From Acidobacteriota bacterium (lineage in GTDB: Bacteria; Acidobacteriota; Terriglobia; Terriglobales; SCQP01): a stretch of DNA of 38,597 nt. The translations under genes and the position numbers were made by a program. The stretch covers positions 1 to 38,597 of the forward strand of contig DAHUYO010000028.1 in assembly GCA_027315185.1 (NCBI GenBank), in the 5' to 3' direction. The notes under the pieces are model-generated. The model was not told the origin of the DNA and searched no databases. It was given only the letters and a program-made list of their open reading frames with translations. This document shows, one piece after another, positions 14,480 through 24,619 of the stretch (position 1 is the stretch's first letter; the number at the start of each line of letters is the position of its first letter).

Positions 14480-15703
14480 CTAAGCCAGCGCCGCCAGCGC
14501 CTGGCGAAGATCGGCGAGCAAGTCCGCCGGCGCTTCCAGACCCACGCTGAGACGGAGCAGGTTGTCGCCAATCCCAAGCCGCTGCCGCTGGCGCGGGGAG
14601 ACCTCACGGTGGGAGCTGATCACGGGATAGGAGATCAGGCTTTGGACATCGCCCAAGCTGGTGGCGTGCAGGCACAAACGCAGGCGGTCCAAGAAGGCAA
14701 ACACCTGGTTCCGTCCCGCGCCGCGTAGGGCGAAAGCCAGCACGCCGCCGTAAAGGGCGCAATTTTGCGCGCCGGGTTGGGCGCCGAATTGCCGCCGCGC
14801 GACGGCGTGATCGGGATGGGAGGCTAAGCCGGGGTAATGCACGGCTTCGATTTCCGGCCAATGCGCCAGTTCCGCGGCGATTTCCGCCGCCGATTCGCAC
14901 TGCCTGCGGACGCGCAGCGGCAAGGTCTTCACCCCGCGCAGAGTCAGCCAAGCCTCGAACGGAGCCAGGACGCCGCCCGCCAGCTTGCGGGCCGCGGCCA
15001 GTCCGGCGGCTTCCGCGGCGGCGGCGGTGACCACGCCGGCGACCGTGTCGCCGTGACCGGCGATATATTTGGTGGCGCTATGGACGGAAAAGTCGGCGCC
15101 CAGGGATAAAGGCCGGCAGAGCAGGGGGCTGGCGAACGTGGCGTCCACCAGCAGCTTGGCGCCGGCGGCATGCGTCGTCTGCGCCAGTGCCGACAAATCC
15201 GGAACCCGCAGCAGGGGATTGGAAATGGCTTCGGCGATCAACAGCCGCGGCCGGCGTTGCAGAGCCGCCGCCAGGGCGGCGGCATCCATCACCGGCGCCG
15301 TGGCGAGCTGCAAGCCCAGGGGGGCGAGCAAATCCCGCAGCAGGGCGAGGGTGGCGCCATAGATCTCCTCGGCGCACAGGACCACGTCGCCCCGGCTGAC
15401 GCCGGAGGCGAGAATGGCCGCATGCAGCGCGGCCATGCCGGAGGCGAACGAGAGGCACACCGCCGGCGCCCCGCCGGCACCCGCGGTTTCCAGCGCCAAC
15501 ACCGCCGCTTCCAGCGCGGTCGCGGTGGGCTGGGCGTAGCGGCCGTACATGTATCCCGGCGCCACGCCCGCAGCGATCTGGTCTAGGGCGCCGGCGGAGG
15601 CGGGAACGAAGGTGCTGCTGGCGTAAATGGGCGTGCTGACCGGGCGCTCGGAGGGCGGCACGGCCCGTTCGCCGGCATGCACCGCTAAAGTGGTCAGGTC
15701 CAT
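14480..15703 (-). CDS. Trans-sulfuration PLP enzyme (cystathionine gamma-synthase/lyase family)
   Basis: This 407-residue protein belongs to the Cys/Met-metabolism PLP family. The PLP lysine is in 'HSATKYIAGHGD' (Lys212), with the cofactor-binding Asp in 'LLVDATFASPL' (Asp187), 'YGRYAQPT' (about 53-60) and 'SFASGMAALHA' (about 85-95). The C-terminal 'SLGDVQSLISYP' and 'LRLSVGLEAPADLLADL' are family signatures. Cystathionine gamma-synthase, gamma-lyase, methionine gamma-lyase and O-acetylhomoserine sulfhydrylase are not separable by eye. It is transcribed away from the GNAT gene with 23 bp between start codons. GAGGA sits just before the ATG. Confidence 0.88.
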   Translation of the reverse strand: MDLTTLAVHAGERAVPPSERPVSTPIYASSTFVPASAGALDQIAAGVAPGYMYGRYAQPTATALEAAVLALETAGAGGAPAVCLSFASGMAALHAAILASGVSRGDVVLCAEEIYGATLALLRDLLAPLGLQLATAPVMDAAALAAALQRRPRLLIAEAISNPLLRVPDLSALAQTTHAAGAKLLVDATFASPLLCRPLSLGADFSVHSATKYIAGHGDTVAGVVTAAAAEAAGLAAARKLAGGVLAPFEAWLTLRGVKTLPLRVRRQCESAAEIAAELAHWPEIEAVHYPGLASHPDHAVARRQFGAQPGAQNCALYGGVLAFALRGAGRNQVFAFLDRLRLCLHATSLGDVQSLISYPVISSHREVSPRQRQRLGIGDNLLRLSVGLEAPADLLADLRQALAALA

Positions 15704-15726
15704 AGTCCTCGGCGTCCTGCGCTAGC

Positions 15727-16683
15727 ATGGCGATGATGGCAGAAGTCTTGGATCTGCGCCAGTTCCGCCCCGCGCAGTTGGAGCCGCTGCTGGCGGCCGA
15801 GGCGGAGGAGTGGCTGCGGGAGCTGCACTGGGATTACCGCACCTCGCTGGACCTGATCCGGCAATATATCGGCGCCCGGGTGCTGCCCGGCTACGTGCTC
15901 GCCGCCGGCACGCCGCGCGAACCGCGCGCCCAAGGCTACTGCTTCTTCGTTTACGAGGCGCAGAAGGGGCTGATCGGCGACCTCTTCATTCATCCCGCCA
16001 GCCGCGGCGGGCAGCAGGCGGAGGAGCGGCTGCTGTTGCAGCACATGATCGAAACGCTGCAAGCCACGCCCGGATTGCGGCGCATCGAGGCGCAGTTGAT
16101 GTCCTACCGCCCGGCGGAGCTGGCAGCGTGTTTTTCCCGCCGTTCCTTCCAGGCGTTCCGCCGCTTGTTCCTGCTGCTGGACCTGCGCAATCCGTCGTCC
16201 AGCGCGGCGGCGGCGGACCGCGGAATCGAGCGGTGGCACGCGGGCCTGGCGGAGGCGGCGGCGGAGCTGATCCAGCAAGCCTACGACGGCCACATTGACA
16301 GCCTGATTAACGATCAATATCGGAGCCAAGCGGGCTCGATGCGGTTTTTGCACAATGTGGTGCATTTTCCCGGCTGCGGCGACTTCGACGCCGCCAGCTC
16401 GGGCGTGATTCGGGCGCCGGGAGGCGGCATCGCGGCCATGTTGCTGGCCAGCCGGGTGCAAGCCGACGTGGCCCACGTGACGCAGGTGTGCGTGGCGCCG
16501 GGAGGACGCCAGCGGGGCTTGGCGCGCCGGTTGTTCCAGCATGCACTGAGCAATTTGCGCTCCCGCGGCTTTCGCGCCGTCACCCTGACCGTCACCGCGG
16601 CCAATGCGCCGGCCGTTGCGCTCTACCGCCAACTGGGCTTTACCACGCTGCGCGAGTTCGACGCCTACGTATGGGAAGCGTAA
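15727..16683 (+). CDS. Tandem GNAT-domain N-acetyltransferase
   Basis: The 318-residue protein appears to hold two GNAT folds. The C-terminal half is canonical: 'VTQVCVAPGGRQRGLARRL' (acetyl-CoA pyrophosphate loop, about residues 253-271), then 'NAPAVALYRQLGF'. The N-terminal half ('GYCFFVYEAQKGLIGDLFIH', then a helix and 'LSYRP'-like segment) is diverged and may not bind acetyl-CoA. Substrate unknown. It is followed after 46 bp by nagA and may be in the same transcript. Start codons at 15727, 15733 and 15736 are all in frame and no ribosome-binding site chooses among them. Confidence 0.8.
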   Translation: MAMMAEVLDLRQFRPAQLEPLLAAEAEEWLRELHWDYRTSLDLIRQYIGARVLPGYVLAAGTPREPRAQGYCFFVYEAQKGLIGDLFIHPASRGGQQAEERLLLQHMIETLQATPGLRRIEAQLMSYRPAELAACFSRRSFQAFRRLFLLLDLRNPSSSAAAADRGIERWHAGLAEAAAELIQQAYDGHIDSLINDQYRSQAGSMRFLHNVVHFPGCGDFDAASSGVIRAPGGGIAAMLLASRVQADVAHVTQVCVAPGGRQRGLARRLFQHALSNLRSRGFRAVTLTVTAANAPAVALYRQLGFTTLREFDAYVWEA

Positions 16684-16729
16684 GGCGCGGACGGCCGCGC
16701 GACGCCACGCGATCCCGCACAATAGATTC

Positions 16730-17896
16730 ATGCTCTCCGCCTTTTACGCCGCCCGCCTCTGCACCCCGCTGGAAGTGATTGAAGACGCCTGCCTGCTGGT
16801 GCGGGATGGAACGATCGAGGCGGTGGGGACGCGGGCGGCGGTGGCAGCGCCGAGCGGCGCCAAAGCGGTGGAACTGGGCGACGCCTGGATTGCACCGGGA
16901 TTATTGGACATCCACGTCCACGGTGGCGCCGGACACGATGTGATGCGCGACGACCCGGCCGGGCGGCAGGCGATGGAGCGGCAAATGGCCCGCACCGGCG
17001 TCACCGCCTACTTAGCCACCACCGTCACCGCGCCCTGGGATGCGACGTTGGCTGCACTGGAGCACCTGGGCGGAGCGGTGGCCGGGGGGGCTGCCGCCTC
17101 CGGCGGCGATTCCGGGCGCGCGCGCCGGTTGGGCATTCACTTGGAAGGGCCGTTTTTGAGCCATGCCCGCCGCGGCGTCCATCCTCCCGAGCACTTGGTC
17201 GCCCCCACGCCGGAGAGGCTCGATCAGATGTGGCAGGCGGCGCAGGGAACCGTCCGGCTGCTGACCATCGCGCCGGAAGTGCCCGGCGCCATCGAGACCA
17301 TTCACCATGCCCGCCGGCTCGGCATCCGCGTCAGCCTGGGGCACTCCGACGCCGACGCCGCCACCGCGCAGGCCGGCATCGCCGCCGGCGGGACGCAGAC
17401 GACCCACACCTTCAACGCCATGCCGGCGCTGGATCACCGCGTGCCCAATCTGCTGGCGGTGGCGCTCTCCGACCGGCGGCTGCGGTCGGAGCTGATCTGC
17501 GACGGCATCCATGTTGCGCCCGAAGTGGCGGCGTTCTTCCTGCGAGCCAAAGGGCCGGAAGGCGCAATTTTAGTGACCGACGGGATTAGCGCGACGGGCA
17601 TGCCGCCGGGCCGTTATCGGTTGGGCGGCCTGGAAGTCGAGGTGCAAGACGGCCGGTGCACGTTCGAAGGCAAGCTGGCGGGCAGCGTGCTAACATTGGA
17701 CCGCGCCGTGCGCAACGCCGCGAAGTTCGCCGCTTGGCCCCTACCCACGGCCCTGCGCCTGGCCACGCGCAATCCGGCCGAGGCCATGGGCTGGCAGACG
17801 CGGGGGGAGTTAGCGGTGGGCGCAGCGGGGGATTTTATCGTCTTGGACGGCGGCGGCGTGGTGCGGCGCACGTACATCGGGGGCCTGGAGGGGTAG
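16730..17896 (+). CDS. nagA: N-acetylglucosamine-6-phosphate deacetylase
   Basis: NagA removes acetate from GlcNAc-6-phosphate, feeding amino sugar recycling and peptidoglycan precursors. The 388-residue product shows amidohydrolase metal and catalytic positions: 'DIHVHGG' (His62, His64), 'HLEGPFLS' (Glu139), 'LGHSDA' (His205), 'THTFNAM' (His226) and 'VTDGISATG' (Asp284). Many NagA enzymes lack the HxH pair, so this is a subtype that may bind a second metal. The ATG at 16730 gives the family-typical N-terminus; the frame extends upstream only through sequence overlapping the GNAT gene. murA begins 6 bp after its stop. Confidence 0.92.
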   Translation: MLSAFYAARLCTPLEVIEDACLLVRDGTIEAVGTRAAVAAPSGAKAVELGDAWIAPGLLDIHVHGGAGHDVMRDDPAGRQAMERQMARTGVTAYLATTVTAPWDATLAALEHLGGAVAGGAAASGGDSGRARRLGIHLEGPFLSHARRGVHPPEHLVAPTPERLDQMWQAAQGTVRLLTIAPEVPGAIETIHHARRLGIRVSLGHSDADAATAQAGIAAGGTQTTHTFNAMPALDHRVPNLLAVALSDRRLRSELICDGIHVAPEVAAFFLRAKGPEGAILVTDGISATGMPPGRYRLGGLEVEVQDGRCTFEGKLAGSVLTLDRAVRNAAKFAAWPLPTALRLATRNPAEAMGWQTRGELAVGAAGDFIVLDGGGVVRRTYIGGLEG

Positions 17897-17902
17897 GGGG
17901 TT

Positions 17903-19213
<1,311 letters not shown>

Positions 19214-19219
19214 CGCGGG

Positions 19220-19240
19220 CGCCGGCGTTCGCCGCCGGCG
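19220..19240. terminator. GC hairpin between convergent murA and anti-sigma genes
   Basis: CGCCGGCG-TTCGC-CGCCGGCG forms a perfect 8-bp stem with a 5-nt loop just after the murA stop. It reads the same on both strands, so it could end transcripts from either side. No U-tract follows, so Rho-independent activity is uncertain. Confidence 0.4.
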
Positions 19241-19306
19241 GAACGCGGCGACGCGCCGGGCGCTCCACGCGGAGACCAGCCCGCGACGCCGGGGCGGCAG
19301 CGCCGT

Positions 19307-20092
19307 TTAGGGCGCGGTCGCGGTCATATAGACGGCTTGGCGCAGCCGCGGCGAGGGTGCCGGAGCGCGCAGGCGAACGCTGATGAGGCCCTTGGCCTTC
19401 GCCCAACGCAGGCTGCGGACGTACAAGATGGGGCCGCGCTCCTCGCCACGCACGGTGATGCGGAAGTTCTGTTGGCGGTTCGAGGCGCGCAGCATCAGCA
19501 ACGCCCGTATGCTGCCGACGCGGTTGAATGGCCAAAAACGGCCCTGCGCCGTCATGACGCCATAGCCGCTGGCGACGCACGCCGGCTGCAAAAGGCACCA
19601 GCGGGGGTGGCTGACGGGCATGTCCCCCGCCGCGATATAACGGGCCGCGCAGTGCGCGTCAATCAGCCAACCTTGGAGCGTGCGGATGCGGGCCTGTTGC
19701 CACCAACTGACGCCGCCAAAGATGATCAGCACCGCGCCCAAAACCGCCCAGGCGAGTGGCCAGTTCCATCCCTCCAGCCATCCCCGCGGCCGCGGCGGGG
19801 GCGGAGGCGCCATGAGGCTAGCTGGGGCCAGCTCGGCCGACGCCTCCACGGCCGCCGGAGCCAGCACCGCGGCGAGGCGGGCGTGCAGGCGTTCAGCGAC
19901 CTCGGGCGGCAAGGCAAACAACTGCGCTTCGCCGGCCAAACGGATGGTGCGCTGCGTGGTGTCCAGAATGACGGCGCAGTGCGGGCAATCGCGGGCGTGG
20001 TCGCTGACGGCCTGGCGCCACGCGCCGTCCAAGTCTCCGTCTATGAACTCGGAGATGCGCGCCAAGAAGTCTTCACAGGTTAAGGTCAGCAT
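19307..20092 (-). CDS. Anti-sigma factor with zf-HC2 (ZAS) domain
   Basis: The 261-residue protein begins with a zinc-binding anti-sigma domain: Cys6, then His32-x3-Cys36-x2-Cys39 ('DHARDCPHC'). A proline-rich linker leads to one membrane helix (about residues 111-130, 'LAWAVLGAVLIIFGGVSWW'). The extracytoplasmic domain contains further Cys residues ('DAHCAARYIAAGD', 'PRWCLLQPACVASGYGV') that could sense redox state (inference). It overlaps the sigma factor gene by 7 bp, the classic arrangement for an anti-sigma controlling its neighbour. Confidence 0.88.
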   Translation of the reverse strand: MLTLTCEDFLARISEFIDGDLDGAWRQAVSDHARDCPHCAVILDTTQRTIRLAGEAQLFALPPEVAERLHARLAAVLAPAAVEASAELAPASLMAPPPPPRPRGWLEGWNWPLAWAVLGAVLIIFGGVSWWQQARIRTLQGWLIDAHCAARYIAAGDMPVSHPRWCLLQPACVASGYGVMTAQGRFWPFNRVGSIRALLMLRASNRQQNFRITVRGEERGPILYVRSLRWAKAKGLISVRLRAPAPSPRLRQAVYMTATAP

Positions 20093-20763
20093 GGCCGGTC
20101 ATCCTTGGGGGAAGCGGGTGCGCTGGAGGCGAGGTCGCGCGCAGCGGCGGCCGCATGAAGGCGGGCGGCTAGACGGTCGCGCAGCTGCAGCCGCGCGCGC
20201 AAGAGGCGAGTTTTGACATTGGCGACGGTCAGGCCCAGCGCCTGCGCGGTCTCCTCGGTGGACAGCTGGCGGATATCGCGCAGCACCACGACCTCGCGAT
20301 AGCTGGGGTGCAAGCCGGCCAGAGCGTTCAACAGAAGTTCTTCCTGTTCCTGACGGCTATAGGCCTGCTCGGGATCCTCGCGCCACTCCACCGCCTCCCG
20401 GGGAAGGGCGCCATCGTCGGTCGTTACGGGTTCGTCCAAGCTGGTCCAGAGTTCGGGATGGCGCTTGCGCAATGCCATGCGGGAGGTGTTGACGCAGATC
20501 TGCGTGAGCCATGTGGAGAACCGCGCCTCGCCGCGGAATTGATCCAGATGCTCCAGTGCGCGCAAAAATGTCTCCTGCGTGACGTCCTCCGCATCTTCCG
20601 GAGAACGAAGAATCGCCAGGGCGGTCCGATACACCGCCCGCTGGTGCCGCGCGACCAGTTCTTGGAAGCGGCCACGCTCTCCGGCGCGAATGGCGGCGAC
20701 CAAGGCGTTGTCGCCGTCGTCGCCCGCCGGAGCGCCCACCGGGACTGCGGATTCTCTACTCAT
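20086..20763 (-). CDS. ECF RNA polymerase sigma factor (sigma-70 family)
   Basis: The 225-residue product has sigma region 2 ('VYRTALAILRSPEDAEDVTQ' and 'FSTWLTQICVNTSRMALRKR') and region 4 ('LHPSYREVVVLRDIRQLSTE' then 'AQALGLTVANVKTRLLRAR'). These give promoter recognition and core binding. The acidic linker and Ala-rich C-terminal tail are not conserved. It is co-transcribed with and presumably sequestered by the membrane anti-sigma. It is transcribed away from alaS across about 170 bp. The regulon is unknown; a cognate promoter cannot be read by eye. Confidence 0.92.
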   Translation of the reverse strand: MSRESAVPVGAPAGDDGDNALVAAIRAGERGRFQELVARHQRAVYRTALAILRSPEDAEDVTQETFLRALEHLDQFRGEARFSTWLTQICVNTSRMALRKRHPELWTSLDEPVTTDDGALPREAVEWREDPEQAYSRQEQEELLLNALAGLHPSYREVVVLRDIRQLSTEETAQALGLTVANVKTRLLRARLQLRDRLAARLHAAAAARDLASSAPASPKDDRPC

Positions 20764-20934
20764 GCGATTCCCGCCCAGCCGCCCGGTGACAAAATCGTCG
20801 CGCCAGGGCGGCGAAATCCCGTGGGGCCAAAAACCCCGTCCAGTTTAGCGCGTTAGCCCCTGCCCGCGGCTCCGGCGCCAGCCGCCATGGCCTCCCGGCC
20901 CGAAGGCCAGCCACGCCCCTACAATGAGAAAGAT

Positions 20935-23628
20935 ATGACCGGCTCCGACGTTCGCCGCCGATTTCTGGACTTTTTCGCCGCCCGTGGCCACAAGGTTGTG
21001 GCCTCCTCGTCCCTGGTGCCGGCGCACGATCCCACGCTGCTGTTCACCAACGCCGGGATGAACCAATTCAAGGATGTCTTTTTGGGCTTGGAAAAGCGGG
21101 ATTATCTGCGCGCCACCAGCTCGCAGAAGTGCGTCCGTGCCGGCGGCAAGCACAACGATCTGGAGAACGTCGGTTTCACCCACCGCCACCACACCTTCTT
21201 CGAGATGCTGGGGAATTTTTCCTTTGGCGACTATTTCAAGAAGGACGCCATCGCCTACGCCTGGGAGCTGGTCACCGCGGCCAGCGGCTATGGGCTGGAC
21301 CGGCGGCTGCTGTACGCCACGGTCTTTCACGACGACCAAGCCGCCTACGACCTGTGGACCGGCGGCATCGGCTTGCCGGAGGATCGGGTTTTTCGGCTGG
21401 GCGAGAAGGACAACTTTTGGGCCATGGGCGAAACCGGGCCCTGCGGGCCGTGTTCGGAGATCCACATGGACCTGGGGCCCGCGGCCAGTGAGGCGGGCCA
21501 CACGGATTGCCGGTTTCCGTGCGACTGCGGCCGCTACCTGGAGATCTGGAATTTGGTCTTCATGCAATTCGACCGCGACGCCACGGGGCGGCTGGCGGAG
21601 CTGCCGCGGCCGTCCATTGACACCGGGGCCGGATTGGAGCGATTGGCGGCGGTGCTGCAAGGCAAAATCTCCAACTTTGATTCCGACCTGTTTCAGCCGA
21701 TCATTGCCGCCGCGGCGCAGCGGGCGGGGACACGGTACGGTGCCGCGGCGAAAAGCGACATCTCCCTGCGGATTATCGCCGACCACGCGCGGGCCACGGC
21801 GTTCCTGATCCATGACGGAGTGTTGCCGGGCAATGAAGGGCGCGGCTACGTGCTGCGCAAGATCATGCGCCGCGGGATTCGCCATGGGCGTCTGGTGGGC
21901 ATCGAAGGGCCGTTTTTCGACGCCATCGCGCAATCGGTCGCCGAGCGCATGCGCGACGCCTATCCCGACCTGGCGGCGGCGATGCCGCGGATCGCGCCGG
22001 TCATTCGCGCCGAGGAAGAGCGCTTCGCCCGCACGCTGGCGCTGGCATTGAAGGAGCTAGAGCCGCTGTTGGCGGCGGGGGGCAAGCACGCCAACGGCGT
22101 GGCGGAACTGCCGGGGCGGGAGATGTTCCGCCTGTACGACACCTTCGGGCTGCCGCTGGACGTAATGGAGGAGATCGCCAAGGAGCGCGGCATGAGGCTG
22201 GACGTCACCGGCTTCGAGGCGGAAATGGAGACGCAGCGGACGCGGGCGCGGGCCAGCTGGAAAAGCGCGGAAAAAGCCACCGCCAGTCCACTGTGGAGGG
22301 AATTGTCGGCCACGCCAACGGTCTTTGAGGGATATGGAACCACGTACAGCCGCGGCTGCCGCGTGGTCGCGTTGGCGCGCTCCGGGCCGGCGCATTCGGG
22401 CGAAGCGCAACCGAGCGCGGCGCAGCCGCAACGCGTGCAGACCGTGGAGGCGGGCGAGGAGGCCGAGGTGGTGCTGGACCACACGCCGTTCTACGCCGCC
22501 AGCGGCGGACAGATCGGCGACCGCGGCCAATGGCTGAATAGCGAGGGCGTGGTGGCCGACGTGCTGGATGCGTATGCGCCGGTGGCCGGGCTTACGGTGC
22601 ACCGCATTCTGGCTCGCCGCCCACTGCGGGAAGGCGCGGAGGTGGAGGCGGCGGTGGATGTGCATCGCCGCGACGCTACCCGCCGCAACCACACCGCCAC
22701 GCATTTGCTGCACGCCGCGCTGCGCCAAGTGCTGGGACCGCACGTCAAACAGGCGGGTTCGGTGGTCGAGCCCGGTCGTCTGCGCTTCGACTTCACCCAT
22801 TACGCGCCGCTGGCGGCGGAGGAACTGGAGGAGATCGAGCGGCTGGCCAATGAGCAGATCTTGCAGAACGTCGAGGTAACGACGGAGATCCTGCCGCTGG
22901 AGCGGGCGCTGGCCACGGGGGCGATGGCGCTGTTCGGGGAAAAATACCGTGAGGAGGTGCGCGTGGTGCGCGTTCCCGGCTTCAGCCAGGAACTCTGCGG
23001 CGGCACGCACGTCCGCCGCACCGGCGACATCGGCCTGTTCAAGATCATTCACGAGGGCGGCGTCGCCGCCGGCGTCCGCCGCATCGAGGCGCTGACCGGC
23101 GAAGGGGCGTGGCTGGACGACCGGCAGGCGCGCGAACGGCTGCACCAGCTAAGCCAACTGCTCCGCGCCGCGGAACCCGAACTGCCCGCCGCCGTCGAGC
23201 GGCTCATCGGGGAACAGCGGCGGCTGGAGAAAGAGCTGCGCGAGGCGCAGATGCGCGCCGCGCAGCGGGCCTCGAAATCGGATTGGACGGCGCGCCGCCG
23301 GGAGATTGCCGGGGTTACTGTGGTGGCGCACCGCGCCGACGGGTTGGACCGCAGCCAACTGCGCAATTTGATGGATGAGCTGCGCCGCCAGGTAGGCAGC
23401 GGCGTGGTGGCGCTGGGCGCGGCGGTGGACGGCAAAACGGCGCTGCTGATCGGGGTGACGGGCGACCTGAAGGAGCGGCTGCCGGCGGGCAAGATCATCC
23501 GCTCCTTGCCCGGCGTCGCCGGCGGCGGGCGGCCGGATTTGGCCGAGGCCGGCGGCAAGGATGCCGGCGCGCTGGATGGCATTCTGGAGGCCGTCTATGC
23601 GGCGGTGGAGCGGCTACTGGCCGGCTAG
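20935..23628 (+). CDS. alaS: Alanyl-tRNA synthetase
   Basis: AlaRS charges tRNA-Ala and edits Ser/Gly mischarging. The 897-residue protein starts with the class II catalytic domain ('FLDFFAARGHKVVASSSLVP', 'TNAGMNQFKDVFLG', 'RHHTFFEMLGNFSFGDYFK'). The editing domain has its zinc ligands in 'NHTATHLLHAALR' (His586, His590) and 'ELCGGTHVRRTGDIG' (Cys688, His692). A coiled linker and DHHA1 domain follow. I chose the ATG at 20935, which gives the usual N-terminus; an upstream ATG at 20887 adds 16 unconserved residues. An Ala/Ser/Gln-rich segment around residues 480-505 looks like a lineage-specific insertion. Confidence 0.96.
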   Translation: MTGSDVRRRFLDFFAARGHKVVASSSLVPAHDPTLLFTNAGMNQFKDVFLGLEKRDYLRATSSQKCVRAGGKHNDLENVGFTHRHHTFFEMLGNFSFGDYFKKDAIAYAWELVTAASGYGLDRRLLYATVFHDDQAAYDLWTGGIGLPEDRVFRLGEKDNFWAMGETGPCGPCSEIHMDLGPAASEAGHTDCRFPCDCGRYLEIWNLVFMQFDRDATGRLAELPRPSIDTGAGLERLAAVLQGKISNFDSDLFQPIIAAAAQRAGTRYGAAAKSDISLRIIADHARATAFLIHDGVLPGNEGRGYVLRKIMRRGIRHGRLVGIEGPFFDAIAQSVAERMRDAYPDLAAAMPRIAPVIRAEEERFARTLALALKELEPLLAAGGKHANGVAELPGREMFRLYDTFGLPLDVMEEIAKERGMRLDVTGFEAEMETQRTRARASWKSAEKATASPLWRELSATPTVFEGYGTTYSRGCRVVALARSGPAHSGEAQPSAAQPQRVQTVEAGEEAEVVLDHTPFYAASGGQIGDRGQWLNSEGVVADVLDAYAPVAGLTVHRILARRPLREGAEVEAAVDVHRRDATRRNHTATHLLHAALRQVLGPHVKQAGSVVEPGRLRFDFTHYAPLAAEELEEIERLANEQILQNVEVTTEILPLERALATGAMALFGEKYREEVRVVRVPGFSQELCGGTHVRRTGDIGLFKIIHEGGVAAGVRRIEALTGEGAWLDDRQARERLHQLSQLLRAAEPELPAAVERLIGEQRRLEKELREAQMRAAQRASKSDWTARRREIAGVTVVAHRADGLDRSQLRNLMDELRRQVGSGVVALGAAVDGKTALLIGVTGDLKERLPAGKIIRSLPGVAGGGRPDLAEAGGKDAGALDGILEAVYAAVERLLAG

Positions 23629-23669
23629 GCGCTGGCTGGCGCGTAAACTGTCCGGGCTGGGAGGGTCCA

Positions 23670-24086
23670 TTGCGTCGCACCGTCGAGAGCTTCTTCTATG
23701 GCTTGTTCATGAGCGTGGAGGTGCTGCGCCAAAGCGGCGCCCGTCCGGTGGATCCGCGCCGGTCCTATGTGGACGGGTACCGTTTGGCCATTGGTGAGCG
23801 CGCAACGCTCATCCCCTGCCACGGCGGCCGGTGCTACGGGATGCTGATTGGCCTGACGTATGCGGAGCTTGATCGCCTCTATGGTTCACCGGGCCTGACG
23901 GACTATCGCCCCGCGCCAGTGCTAGCACAGACCGTCGGTGGAACCGCGGTGCCGGCGCTCTGCTACATTTTGCCGGCGCCGCCGCGCGAGCGGGCGAACG
24001 CAGGCTACGCCGCGCGGTTGCAAGAGCTCGCGCGGGAGCTCGGCTTTCCCGCCGAATATGTTGAATCCCTAGTCGTCGTTTCTTAG
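23670..24086 (+). CDS. Gamma-glutamylcyclotransferase-like (AIG2/GGCT fold) protein
   Basis: The 138-residue product shows the GGCT pattern: 'FFYGLFMSVEVLRQSG' at the N-terminus (compare the YGSN-type loop), 'VDGYRLAIG', 'GRCYGMLIGLTYAELDRLYG' and a C-terminal 'ALCYILP' strand. The usual catalytic Glu is not obvious in the 'ELDRLYGSPG' stretch, so activity is uncertain. The start is a TTG at 23670, supported by GGGAGGG (23659-23665) immediately upstream and by the fit of the fold. A hairpin GCCGGCG-CCTTT-CGCCGGC (24098-24116) lies 12 bp after the stop. Confidence 0.7.
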   Translation: MRRTVESFFYGLFMSVEVLRQSGARPVDPRRSYVDGYRLAIGERATLIPCHGGRCYGMLIGLTYAELDRLYGSPGLTDYRPAPVLAQTVGGTAVPALCYILPAPPRERANAGYAARLQELARELGFPAEYVESLVVVS

Positions 24087-24097
24087 CGCCGGGAACG

Positions 24098-24116
24098 GCC
24101 GGCGCCTTTCGCCGGC
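24098..24116. terminator. Hairpin after the GGCT-like gene
   Basis: GCCGGCG-CCTTT-CGCCGGC is a perfect 7-bp stem with a 5-nt loop, 12 bp after the stop codon at 24086. No U-tract follows, so it is only a possible terminator. Confidence 0.35.
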
Positions 24117-24208
24117 AGTGGGGTGGCCGGCGGACAGGGTCTGGCCCGGGCAGCGGAGTGATGACGGCGCTCCCGGAGATCGCGCGAGATGTGATTTAAT
24201 GCGGGCTG

Positions 24209-24619
24209 ATGAGCCAGCCGCCCACAGGCGTGCCGCCGCGCCCCGCCTACACCGAGCTTTCTTCCTGCCACCAATGCCGCGGGCGGATGGAGGCCAATTG
24301 GGCGGGTTTTTTGGCGCGGCGGGAGGCGCGGCTGGCGCAACAGCAACGCTATGGCCAGGCGGCGGAGATGGTGGCCGAGGGCATCCTGACGGACCTGTCC
24401 ACCAATGTGCTCGACTGGCCATTGGAGGGCAATGATCGTGGCGCGCACGCCGATATGCCCGAGGCGGCGATCCCAGGTGCTTTGCGGACCCTGGAGGAGG
24501 CGGCGCGGAGTTGCGGACTGATGGCCGATCAGCGGAGCGCCAGCGCCACGGCCTATCGCCAACTCGCGCCGGAGCTGGCGCAGCTGCGCCGCGGCGACCG
24601 GAACGGGCATTCCCTATGA
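24209..24619 (+). CDS. Hypothetical protein coupled to mannonate dehydratase
   Basis: This 136-residue product is not recognised. It has a Cys pair '[10 protein letters not shown]' (Cys20, Cys23) and is otherwise hydrophilic and helical, with no signal or membrane segment. Its stop overlaps the start of the mannonate dehydratase gene (ATGA at 24616), which argues that it is a real, translationally coupled gene. No ribosome-binding site is obvious before the ATG. The pairing hints at a role in hexuronate metabolism, but this is inference from position only. Confidence 0.55.
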   Translation: MSQPPTGVPPRPAYTELSSCHQCRGRMEANWAGFLARREARLAQQQRYGQAAEMVAEGILTDLSTNVLDWPLEGNDRGAHADMPEAAIPGALRTLEEAARSCGLMADQRSASATAYRQLAPELAQLRRGDRNGHSL

